Source of the DNA: Tenrec ecaudatus
Taxonomy: Eukaryota; Chordata; Mammalia; Afrosoricida; Tenrecidae
Assembly (NCBI RefSeq): GCF_050624435.1
Contig: NC_134537.1
Span: 120,269,586-120,333,585, forward strand
DNA length: 64,000 bases
Direction of reading: 5' to 3'
Shown one piece after another: positions 12,486 through 23,400 of the stretch (position 1 is its first letter; the number at the start of each line of letters is the position of its first letter). Made by a program: the position numbers and the translations under genes. Under the pieces are notes generated by a model that saw only the letters and a list, made by a program, of their open reading frames with translations, did no database searches and had not been told where the DNA came from.

Positions 12486-13868
12486 TGCTTTTTCTTTTTT
12501 TTTTTTTTTAATTTTTTTTAATAATTTATTGGGGCTGATACAATTCTTTTCACAGTTCATACATATACATACATCAATTGTATAAAGCACATCTGTACAG
12601 TCTTTGCCCTAATCATTTTTTTCTCTTTTCTTCTTTTACATTTTATTAGGGACTCAAACAACTCTTACCACAATCCATACATATACATACATCAATTGTA
12701 TAAAGCACATCCATACATTCCCTGCCCCAATCATTCTCAAGGCATTTGCTCTCCACTTAAGCCCCTTGCATCAGGTCCTCTTTTTTCCACCCCCCTCCCT
12801 CCCCATTCCCCCCTCCCTCATATGCTCTTGGTAATTTATACCTCGTTATTTTGTCATATCTTGCCCTATCCGGAGTCTCCCTTCCCCCCTTCTCTGCTGT
12901 CCCTCTCCCAGGGAAGAGGTCACATGTGGATCCTTGTAATCAGTCCCCCCTTTCCAACCCACTCACCCTCCACTCTCCCAGCATCGTCCCTCACACCCTT
13001 GGTCCTGAAGGTATCATCCACCCTGGATTCCCTGTACCTCCAGCCCTCATATGCACCAGTGTACAGCCTCTGTCCTATCCAGCCCTGCAAGGTAGAATTC
13101 GGATCATGGTAGTTGGGGGGAGGAAGCATCCAGGATCTGGGGGAAAGCTGTGTTCTTCATCGATACTACCTCACACCCTAATTAACCCATCTCCTCTCCT
13201 AAACCCCTCTATGAGGGGATCTCCATTGGCCGACACTTGGGCCTTGGGTCTCCACTCTGCACTTCCCCCTTCATTTAATATGATATATATATACATATAT
13301 ACACATACATATATACATATACACATATATACACATACATACACACACTTATATCTTTTTTTTTTTGCATGATGCCTTATACCTGGTCCCTTGGGCACCT
13401 CGTGATCGCACTGGCCGGTGTGCTTCTTCCATGTGGGCTTATTTGCTTCTGAGCTAGATGGCCGCTTGTTCACCATCAAGCCTTTAAGACCCCAGACACT
13501 ATCTCTTTTGATAGCCGGGCACCATCAGCTTTCTTCACCACATTTGCTTATGCACCCATTTGTCTTCAGCGATCCTATCATGGAGGTGTGCAGTCAATGG
13601 TATGATTTTTTGTTCTTTGATGCCTGGTAACTGATCCCTTTGGGACCACTCGATCACACAGGCTGGTGTGTTCTTCCATGTGGACTTTGTTGCTTCTGAG
13701 CTAGATGGCCGCTTGTTTTCTTCAAGCCTTTAAGACCCCAGTCACTATCTCTTTTGATAGCCGGGCACCATCAGCTTTCTTCACCACATTTACTTGTTCA
13801 CCCGCTTTGGCTTCAGCAGTTGTGTCGGGAGGGTGAGCATCGTAGAGTGCCAATTTAATAAAAGAAAG
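12486..13868 (-). mobile_element. 5'-truncated L1-type element, antisense, with duplicated 3' terminus
   Basis: Poly-T at 12470-12520 marks the 3' end on the minus strand. Two related 3' termini follow in tandem: the first from 12523, the second from about 12640, each with a reversed AATAAA-type signal and the shared 'catcaattgtataaagcacat'. The body then reads as the G/C-rich 3' UTR shared with copies at 26.6, 34.4, 35.6, 50.6 and 54.4 kb. A ~250-bp internal unit ('ccatgtgggctt...gctagatggccgcttg') is present twice. The copy ends abruptly at about 13868, the 5' truncation. Confidence 0.8.
13271..13350. repeat. AT/CA-rich microsatellite
   Basis: Irregular (TA)n/(CATA)n run inside the L1-type copy. 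Confidence 0.9.
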
Positions 13869-13949
13869 CTGTCTGGTGTATGTTTTACCAACGAAGTCGG
13901 CAATTCAAAAGTTTGATAGTGTTCTGGGCACTAGTTTTGCAGAAAGGTA

Positions 13950-14520
13950 TGTGTAACAGGGAAAGCCCGTAAATTAGAGTCCCCAAATAGATTAAGTAGA
14001 TTAAGCCTCCTTGAATTCCTTCAGACTATTTACCAAGGATGTAAATAGTCTTTCCCTCAGGCAGCTCAAAGTTGGAAAGTGAATTACTTTCATGCCCCAA
14101 GCCAGCCCAGGGGCCTTGCCTGAGTGTATCTTTGGTGGAGCCTGCAAAGCTAAGGGGGCAGAGTTATGAGTCATGAGCAGAGTACCCTGAAAGGCCCTGA
14201 GCCAAGCCTCTGAGTTTTTCTAACATAATGTGCTAGGCACAGCATGATCCTCTGCCTAATTCTGTTGTCCCTCCTGTAACTGTGATGTATTGATCTGCTG
14301 CCAATCACTCCCCTGTGACAATTTTGTTTGCCCTCCATGTCCTTTTTATAATCTTCAAATCTCTGCAAACTCTTGGTCTCCCTCACCTGGATGCTGTACC
14401 TTGTTTTTGTCCTGTTTAAGATTTAATACAGGTTCTCCTTAAGTCACATTTGAGCATTGGGGTATCTCTGGTGCCCTGAAGCAGTAGTTTGCTCAGACAT
14501 TGCTTGGAGCACAAACAAGT
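13950..14520 (+). repeat. Possible solo LTR of an endogenous retrovirus
   Basis: Starts near TGTAACAGGG and includes a 'tttttataatctt' TATA-like stretch preceded by 'ccaatcactcccctgtgac', then pyrimidine-rich sequence and CA near 'gctcagaca'. That layout resembles a gammaretroviral-type LTR. No flanking duplication was confirmed and no viral coding sequence is present. Confidence 0.4.
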
Positions 14521-15840
14521 ACTCAAAAATTGCCGCTAAAATGATAGTTTTATCTACTTCATAAGATAGCAACCTTAGCTTCAGTCATTCTGCCCTTGGC
14601 AGCCATGGTTTCCACTTTTCAGTTTCAGGACTTTCATATGAAAGTTATTGATGAAGATTCCAGACAGTTTTGTTTATGTGTCATAATTCTACGGTTATGC
14701 GAATCTCTCTAGGGTCTGGTTTATCAGAAGACCTATTGCAGTATGAAGTGCATCAAAATTTTTTGTAAAAACTCCATTTTTATTTTATTCCATTTATTTG
14801 ACACACTTTTTGAAGGTCCTTCATAGGTTGCTTAGTATGCCATGCACACGCTTCATTTTCAGTAGGTTGTAATATGAAGAAATAGTACCTCACCAGTAGT
14901 TGGGAAAGCTTTAATAGCCTTTTTAGTTGTGATCCGCACCCCCGCCCCAAAATTATGACAATGAATATTTTGTATTCTACTAAATTTAATTAATCTGCCT
15001 TATACTTTGAATCCATCTTTTGTAAGATTTATATGCTCTGGTTGTTTAGAAAATCTTGGTTACTGAGTTTTCAACCTACTAAACATCTTCACATTTCACT
15101 CAATTTTTTTAAAAACTCAAATTGGTTAATATTGCCATCAGTCTCATTAAAGAAGAATAAATATTGGAAACCTAACAATATAAAACAGCAGTTAATGTAA
15201 GTTACCCAGCATTTTAATTTTTGTTTGAAACTCCATCTTAAAATTGCTACTAATACTCTCAGCCATTTTCCTCGAAACGACAGGGCCACTTGGTTAGTGT
15301 AAGAGAAGCTATCTTCCAAGTGGCCAACTTTGAATCTTAGTTTCTTCAGAGGTGTTTTTGCCATTAAAAATGTACAAAATAAAATGGCTAAATTAGCAAT
15401 GCAGAGACTCACCGGTATATTTTCCCCTGAGATAACCTTTGTGTGCACTGGGGGGAGGGAGCAGTAAAAGGTTCCCGAAACTCCTACCCTCTTTTGGTTT
15501 GAGGTCTAGTGTGGAACCCACTGTGCCGTCAAGGAGAGAGCCCACCATCTTTTCAAACCATTTTTTCCCCATGAAGTGTGTGCAGCACCTTATACTGCCA
15601 TATACAGTATAACTGCTTCATGCATAATTTCTAGAATATGAAATATTATCAGTAAATATTAAATTCTGCACACAAAGGTTGAGATTTAATATTCTGCTTC
15701 ATCAAGTCATAAAGATATTACCGAAGAAAACGGGCCTTTAAAATTTTCTCTTTTGCGCCATGCGTATGCAAGTATACAGAGATAAAAATTACAACGCTTG
15801 ACGACTAGTGTGATGGCGTTTGATCCCACTTCCTTGATTA
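14521..15840. other. Intergenic sequence, no recognised feature
   Basis: AT-rich. One minus-strand open frame (15089-15448, 119 codons) has no recognisable content. Nothing supported. Confidence 0.4.
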
Positions 15841-16299
15841 GTAATTAATGTCCAGGAGAGCGTTCTCTCATCGCCACGAAAGGACAACGCAATCAGAAGG
15901 GCAAAGGCAAGTCTTGAAGTTTACTTTTAGAAATGCTGTTTTAAGATGTACAGCAACAAAACATCATATGCACATGATTATTGATGCTCAAATATTGGCG
16001 AATGCTTTACCAATGAACTCAAAGAGTAAAAGAAATGGAAAATCAGAGGACCGGAGATGTGGAAATGTGACTACATTCAGAAAACAACATTTGGGAGCTC
16101 TGTTACGGGCCAAGTTGATTCGTTTCCAGAGATACTGCCCAAAGTTCTGGGTAATGAGTGGAAACGGGGCAAAGGTTACGAGACTAAAAGATTGTGCTGG
16201 TGCCCTGGTCTTACCGATGGCCGTGCTGAACAACAGTCACAGAGGGCGTTCGCCATGGGAGAAGAAAGTTCCCAATGGCCTAGCGAATACCTTTGAAGA

Positions 16300-17450
16300 A
16301 CCTCGTATCCCTGCTGGCACCGAGTCCATGCCGGCGCACACAGACCCTATAGGCCCGGAGAGAGCCGCCGCGCGAGTGTCCGAGACCATACACTTTCCCG
16401 GGAGGGGGAACGCGCTTTTCTGCCGACGTGCGGCTGGTCGGTTTAAACTGCAGTTTGCGGCTCGGAGCCGAACTGCGCCCCCAGGATCCTTTGAAGCATA
16501 GACTTTAACTAAAAATATTTTGTTTTGATCTGAGAAAAGGTAGATTGGTTGATCGAAGGTAATAAAATAATTGGACATAAATGGGAATGTAGGAGTCGAG
16601 TGGCATGTATCCTGCCAGTTTTCTTGAAAACAAGCGAAAACACCGACTTGCCTAGCACCAAGGGCCTTGTCCTTCTTTACGTGTGTGAATCTTTTGGGGA
16701 ACGCATTCGCTGGCTTTCTGTTTACTTTTTAAACATGCGACCTTGACAAGGACGGCAGTGAAGCAGGCCAGGCGTCTCGGCGCCACATTGGAGGGGCTGT
16801 TCAGGCTTTGTAATGTTGGCACTCAGTGGCCGTCTCCCGTAAGGTGACATCAAAGGGCCCTTGTTTTCCGGTTGGTGCAAGCACCTGGAGAGGGAGTGTC
16901 TGCTGAAGGCTCAGGTCACTTGACCTTCCTCGGGCCGGAAGTTCCTCCAAAAGTACAGCGCAGCGCCTCCGAGATCGCAGTTCGCCAGCGGGCGTCCGGC
17001 TGGGCAGGTGCGCGTGTGCGCTGCGCTGTCTCTGGTCATTGCGTTTTCAACGTGTGGCTTTAAAAAGCTGTCAGACCGCTTGAGTGTAAGGGTTCCCATC
17101 GCTGATCCACGCATGCTGGAGCCAACTTTCGTCTGACTGGGGAGTCCGAGTGTCTAGCTGCTCGATCTCTGGACCTTCGGTGCGTGGTTGCGGGCGCGTC
17201 CTGGGCTAGGGTGGCCCCGAGCTCGCAGAGACCCTCCAGTCTCCTCTCCTTGCGGCCAGTGGCCAGAGGTTCCCCGGCCGGAGACACCCGCCGCAATGCT
17301 GTCGAAGCCCAGGTCACAGACGCAACGCCTGGAACCAGGCCAGCTCTTCTGCGACGATGACCAAGCCCCACTCTGTGACAAGTGCGAGCAGTCCAAGGGA
17401 CACGGGCAGCACACGGTGTCTGGCCCGGACGAGGCCATTGAGTATTACTT
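16300..17450. promoter_or_regulatory. CpG-rich block, probable promoter region of gene B
   Basis: CpG dinucleotides are frequent at 16310-16500 and 16920-17450, against near absence elsewhere in the window. The block ends at gene B exon 1, as expected for a CpG-island promoter and first exon. No clear TATA box was seen. An open frame of 217 codons at 15848-16501 overlaps the start of the block but shows no domain I recognise. Confidence 0.6.
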
Positions 17451-17451
17451 G
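17296..17451 (+). CDS. Gene B exon 1: partial B-box 2
   Basis: The exon runs from ATG to the gtaagc donor at 17452 and encodes 52 residues. B-box 2 ligands seen: LFCDDD (C and D), PLCDKC (two C), and H-x2-H in KGHGQHTV, followed by the usual EAIEYY. The first C-x2-H pair expected ahead of LFC is replaced by Q and R, so six of eight zinc ligands remain. The GC-rich exon sits at the edge of a CpG-rich block. Confidence 0.78.
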
Positions 17452-20400
17452 GTAAGCGCCGGGGTTGATCCTCTGTCGTTTATGTCTTTGCGTGATTTGG
17501 AGCTGTGCCTTCGTTTGTGTTTTTCAGAGAACACAAACAAGCCCTGCTTCGTCCTTTAAAATTCTGGTGGAGGAGTTGGTTCTGCACTGGGCCAGCAGTT
17601 AGGTCAGACCAGTCACCCTATAGGACAGAGTGGGCACTTTCTCCTCTTATTGCAACGCACAGCCGCCGAACGCCTAGTTCTACTCCAACCTTGAGGGTTG
17701 CGGGAGGGCGAATCAACGCCAAGACACTGGTTGGCTTGGGTATTTAGCTTTTGAGCTACAGAGCTGAGAATTCCTATAGGCAGGTCTTCCCAAGAAGTCC
17801 TTGGGCGTCTTAAATGGAATTGCCGGATGAGGTTGGTGCTTAGAAGCCACTCGAAGACATTCAAGCCAACACGGAGGCACCTCAAGATCCTGGCCTCACA
17901 TTTTACTTTTCAGCAGTGTTAGCCCTAAGACACGGTGGAGCAGCAATTCTGCGGTGCACGCATGAGGTAGCCAAGTGATGGAGCAACTGGGAGGGGACTG
18001 ATTCACAATTGGTTTGCTCACTGGCTGTTGTTCAAGTTGGCTTTTCAATAATCTCAGGTCCAGAATTCAGCTGTCTGAATCAACTTATTTACTTGAAATT
18101 CTGTGATGTCTTTTCCTCCAGACGGTCTTTCGAGAGAGATTAGACATGTGGAAGAAGCAATATAAAGCTATCGAAATTTTATTGGCTAATGAGCAAGCCA
18201 GAATGGTGGGGCTTCAGGTAAGTGCTACCCCTGAAACTTGGGTGGAAAAATGACCAGTGATGTCAGATAGAAAATGTTGCAAACAAGGTCAAAAGACAAA
18301 AGGGCCAACGAGGGAAAATATACTGTGGAATAGAAAAGGGCTAATTTAATGTGTTACGATTTCTTAAGTCAATAAGAAAAAGACTAGCAACTCGGGAAAA
18401 TTATCCGAGGAATTAAGAAAAATAAATTACAAAATTATAATTTTTACAAAATAGAAAAAGATCCTGAACTTTGCTCATGACAAGAGAACCACAAATTAAA
18501 ATATTAACTTGTTCATGAGGTGGTGTTTGCCACCCTGCGTGGCAAAAACCAAAAGGCTTGGCAGCATAATTTGCGATGATGGTTTAGGAAAATGAGGGCC
18601 TCCTGGATTTTGTTTGGGTGGGCATCCAAATCATGCAGCCTCTACAAAGGGAAAATGGAGACGTGCCTTCGTAATTGATTCTCCCACTGTCTACTACACC
18701 CGGGTTCACGTCTCATTTCATAAGCACTTGCTTTGTGCTCCCCAATCTTCTGTGGCAAATGCCCCAGATTCTGAGTCTTCCAAGTTTTAATTTTCCATGA
18801 GAATAAATCTCGAGTTTTGGATAGTAAGTAAGGAGAAGTGCCTGACTCGGCTAGCTTGTTTCAGTTGTCTCCCGACACCCCTACTTTTCCTCCATTAAAT
18901 GTTCAACCAATATTCAAGTCTTACTGTTTGCCGAGGACAATAATAGAAGCTGGTGAATAGACAGTAGGTAGACAAAACAACTCAGCCCCTTTGGAGGTTA
19001 GATTCTAATAGGAAAAAAGGAAAATGTCAAATATGTCACCTAGTAACTAGGAGTCCCTGGATGACACAGAATGTTAAATGGGTTACTAGCCCAAAGGTTG
19101 GCAGTTCAAACCACCCACCCTGTGGTGCCGTGGAAGTGTGAGGCCTGGTGTCCGCTTCCAAAAGGTCGCAGCTTTAAAAAAAACAACAAAAACGCATGCA
19201 ACGCCCCAGTCACCATGAATCAGAATTGATTCAGCAGCATGTAACAAAACCATAGTGATATGTGCCACTGTGATATCTACATCTATAGCTCGATAGATAG
19301 ATAAATAGATAAAGCAGGAAAGATTGCCTGAAGGAGTACCTTTTTAAATGAAATGAGCAAAACTTTGCTATTCAGAAAGTGACATTTGGGAAGGGACTCA
19401 AGGAAGTGAGGGAAGGAGCAATTTGTTTTTCTGGAGGATGAATATTCCAGAGAGAAGGAGTGGCCTCAGGATCTGGGTACACTGCTTGGGACTGGTGAAG
19501 GGAGAACTGACTAGTGGTTGGTGACATCAGCCGATCAAGGAGCCAAGTCATTGAAACCACCATACACTGTCACCAAGTCAACTCTGCCTCATAGAGAGAC
19601 GCTGGAGGACTTTGGGGTTTCTGAGACTGTAGATCTTTTATGGGGGCAGAGAACCTCATCTTTCTCCTGCAGAGTTAGCAGTAGGCTTAAGCCACCAACT
19701 TTGCACTTAGTACAGTCCTAAGATGAAGCCCAATGCTGATCTCTTCTGAAACACAGACCAAACTCCTTCCATTCTCCATCTTTCCCACAACTTCTGACAC
19801 TAGCCATTCCTCCCACCGTACACTTATTTCTCTGCTGAGCTCAGACATTCATTGCATTATATTGCACCAAGAACTGAAGGGATATGATTATGGAATGTAT
19901 TCAGGAAGAAAGCGATACAACTTTAGGATCAAGAAGCATGTCACCCTTTGGCAGTGCAGGACAGCAGACTCAACTCCTCTCAGCTACACAGGTCTCCTTA
20001 ATTCCTTGACGGCAGATTTCTTTCAGCCCTTCAGGACAAGCTTCCTTTCCTATTTGCCCCATTGGGGCCTGGCCTCTCACAAGTGTCCCATAGCTACTTT
20101 AGCCCAAAGGCACTCTACTGGGCAAGCAAGTCTCCTCCCCTGAAGGTGACAATTCCGCAGTAACTACCTCGCATCGTGGGCCAGGGAGCCCACTGTGCTG
20201 TCTCATGAAAGCCTCTTGCTTCTGCTGTTTCTATTTTGCTACCATTTCTCAGAGTAATTGTGTGGGGATTAGAGGACCATCCAGATATAAAAGGCCTCTG
20301 TCAAGCGATACACTGCACTGCGATAGCCCCGTCTGAGTTCCTCGTGTACTCCTTCCCTTCAGAACGTGCTTCTTCCATCGTTTTTCTTTCAACGTTCTGG

Positions 20401-23400
20401 TGGCTTCATTTCTCCACTTGCTTGGTCTAAACACCTTGGGGTTACCCACCCTTGTCCTTTCTCGCACCTGTGTCCAAAATAGCAGGGACTCGCACTGGTG
20501 CTGTGCCTAGCAGGTCTAATTTTCTTCCCATTGCTATTTGAATTGGTAGTTTTGTAAGTTTAACTGGGTCAGTTAACATTGTTTTCATTTTGCATGTCTT
20601 ACTGTCTTGATGCCGTGGTTCATCTTGGCTACAGAATTCTGTTTCCCTTGAATATGTCTTTTTTATTATTATGGTATGCCTTGATTCACACTTTTTATGG
20701 CCTTGGTCTCTGCTGGAGTTAGAGGTGGAAAGAAGATAACCATTTGTGGTAAATCTGCCATGTCTAACCTGAAGTCTGTATCTCTGTTGCTGACAAAAGA
20801 AGATGAGAAGATTTTTTAAAAGATTATTGAGTTTAAATATAGGATGAACAGACCATTGTTGAATGAAGCGACTGAGGTGACTGTCCAGAAACTGAAAAGA
20901 TAGTTATTGAACTTCAGCTTGAACGAAGCCAGTCTGGATCAACTGAGCAGTTCTTCCACAAAGCTAGAGAAGTCCCTGAACGTAACTCAGGTAGGAGGGT
21001 AAAAAGCACTTTGTTACAATATTTGAAAAGAGAAAATAAGGCTGACCATTGTGTCCACTTCAAAAGAAGATATCTAATAAGTGCGATAGATGATTATAAA
21101 TGTATATTTAGACATAATTCTATTTTTGAGAATTTATCTTAAAAATGTATTTCTAAACTGCATTCCCTGCCAACAAGTCAATTCTGACTCATAGCCACCC
21201 CACAGGACACGATTGAATTGCCTTTGTGGGTTTTCAAGGCAGAAAATCTCATCTTTCTCTTGAGAAACTGGTGGTGGATTTGAAGTTAATGGCCCTGTGG
21301 TTAACAGTCCAACAATAATCCAATATAAAACCAAGCTTGCTGGCAGCCACGATTAACAAGTACTCTCTAAAGCCAGATTGTTGGAGTTCCTATCTGTGTT
21401 CTGCTATTTCCTAGCTCCTTAGTCTTTTGGGACATGTTACTTAACTTCTGACTCAGTTTCCTTAATTGTGGAACAGGGATAATAAAGGCACCTTGTTCTG
21501 AATATCATTGCATGGATTGAATGGGTAGAACTTAGTAAATAGTATCTTGGACTTGTATTAAGTATGTCTTATACATATTGTTTAAGAACTATCTGCTATC
21601 ATGAATTTGATAGTAAGAGAGTTGATATAACTTGTAACCACATGGGATTCTTGAAATAACATTGTTGCTTACATTACAATGGGAAACTCTTCAACGTTAA
21701 AAAAAAATAAAAGGACAACGTGGCTCTATATGCATGGATAAAAAATGCTTCTCCAAAGCACACTATTTATTTTAAAAGAAAGCCGACTGGCAGCTCAGTG
21801 ATATAATCTATCACTACTTAAAGTTTGTTTGGGTTTTTTTTAAAACTTTTTGTGAATTAGGTGAAGGTTTACAAAGGAGATCATCTGTTTACGTTCAATA
21901 ATTCATACACATTTTGATTCAACTTACCCATTGCAGCCTTCCGAGCACCATCATTTCATTGACAGTGTTCCAGGAGAAGAAAAAGAACACGAGTAAGTGT
22001 TTCATGTGCCTACGTGGAAGGAAATGGCTATCCATGGTTGGCTTCCTAAAATGATGAGTGGAAATGAACATTCACTATGATTCTAAACCCCACACAGTCA
22101 ACAAATGATAAGAGCTAAATGACGCAATGACAACTGCAGCAGCGAACTCAATGCTGATCGCCATGGAGGCAGGCAGTCGTAAATCAATGGAGTTGAATGT
22201 GTCACTGTTGTACACTTTGATTAGTGCATCTTAATGAAGAAAAGAGCCTGCCAAAAGGTGTGACCCGTTGGAGGCCCAGATTATACTTCTCTGAAGAAGT
22301 GGGCTACACGTACACGTGTCAATGTGAAATAACCAAACTCCGATCGAGAAGTCCTGTTCTACATAGGGCATGGCACTGCCCATGTCTGTTCCTGGAATGG
22401 TGGACGGAGGAAAGGGGGAAAAAGGGAGGGGTAAACAACAACAACAACAGCCTGACAACAGGTTTTCAGAGCGATGGCTGGGTTAGATAACAGAGGAAGT
22501 TACCAGTTGCTGATGAGTAATCAGGAGATGCCTCCGCAAAGACTGTGTACGTTGGCGCAGGAACGTATGAATCAACGGAGGGCAAGCGTGGCCTCCGTCT
22601 CCAGGCAGGTGGGCAGCCTGCGGGTGAGCATCGCAGAGCTGGAGAAGAAGCCTGCCTTTCCGCAGGTAAGCCTTGGCTGCGGAAGCTGCCCTGGCAATCT
22701 TTGAGAAATGAGGGGTGAATCACTTCTGATGGGCCACTGCCACAAGAGAAGCCCCGTGGTCTTCGAACAACCTTGAAGAAGGTGTGACTCTTGTCCAGCC
22801 AAGTAAGGACACACCACGGGATGGAGGAGATACAGCCGGGTCTCGGTTTGGATTTGGGTTTGATTTTACCCGGATACCCCACCTTCTAGGCGAATCTGAC
22901 TCAGAGCTAAAGGATATAGGCTTCTCAAGATGTCCCATTTGTGCTGGCGCAGGTAGCGTCATCTTGCGCCTTGTAGCTTTGAACGACCTGCCGTGGTGGG
23001 TAGCAGTCCAGCGCTTGCTTGGCCATGCACCGGAACCCCCTGGAAGTTTCCCAGTTGTTGGAGCAATTGAGTGTTAGGCAGATAGGGACTCAGCTCTGTG
23101 CAGGTCTCTAATCATTGTGGAAGCCGACTCAGGCTACATTTCCTCCCACAAGGAAGAGCTATGGGGGAGGTTGCACTGCCAACCCAGCCTCTCAGAGCCA
23201 AGCCGGAACGTCTGCACCAGTAGGGTACCGCACAATGTGATAACAGAGGAATGTATTCTTTCATGGTTCTTGAGACTAGAAGTCTGAATTTAGCATTTCG
23301 GAGAACCAAGCTTTTTCCAAAGGGTCGATGGGAGACTTTTTCAGATTCTGTTAGCCTCGAGCTCTCTGTGCTTTTTGGCAATACAACCCTAAATTCACAG

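Noticed and set aside
12696..13630. Several overlapping open frames of 70-173 codons
   Set aside because: They lie inside an L1-type 3' UTR, overlap in many frames and recur in mutated form in other copies at 26.8-27.8 kb.
20740..20995. Stretch resembling helical protein sequence followed by a gtagg donor, possibly an old TRIM coiled-coil exon
   Set aside because: It has in-frame TAA and TAG codons, no convincing acceptor and only vague similarity. The exon at 22462-22665 fits much better.
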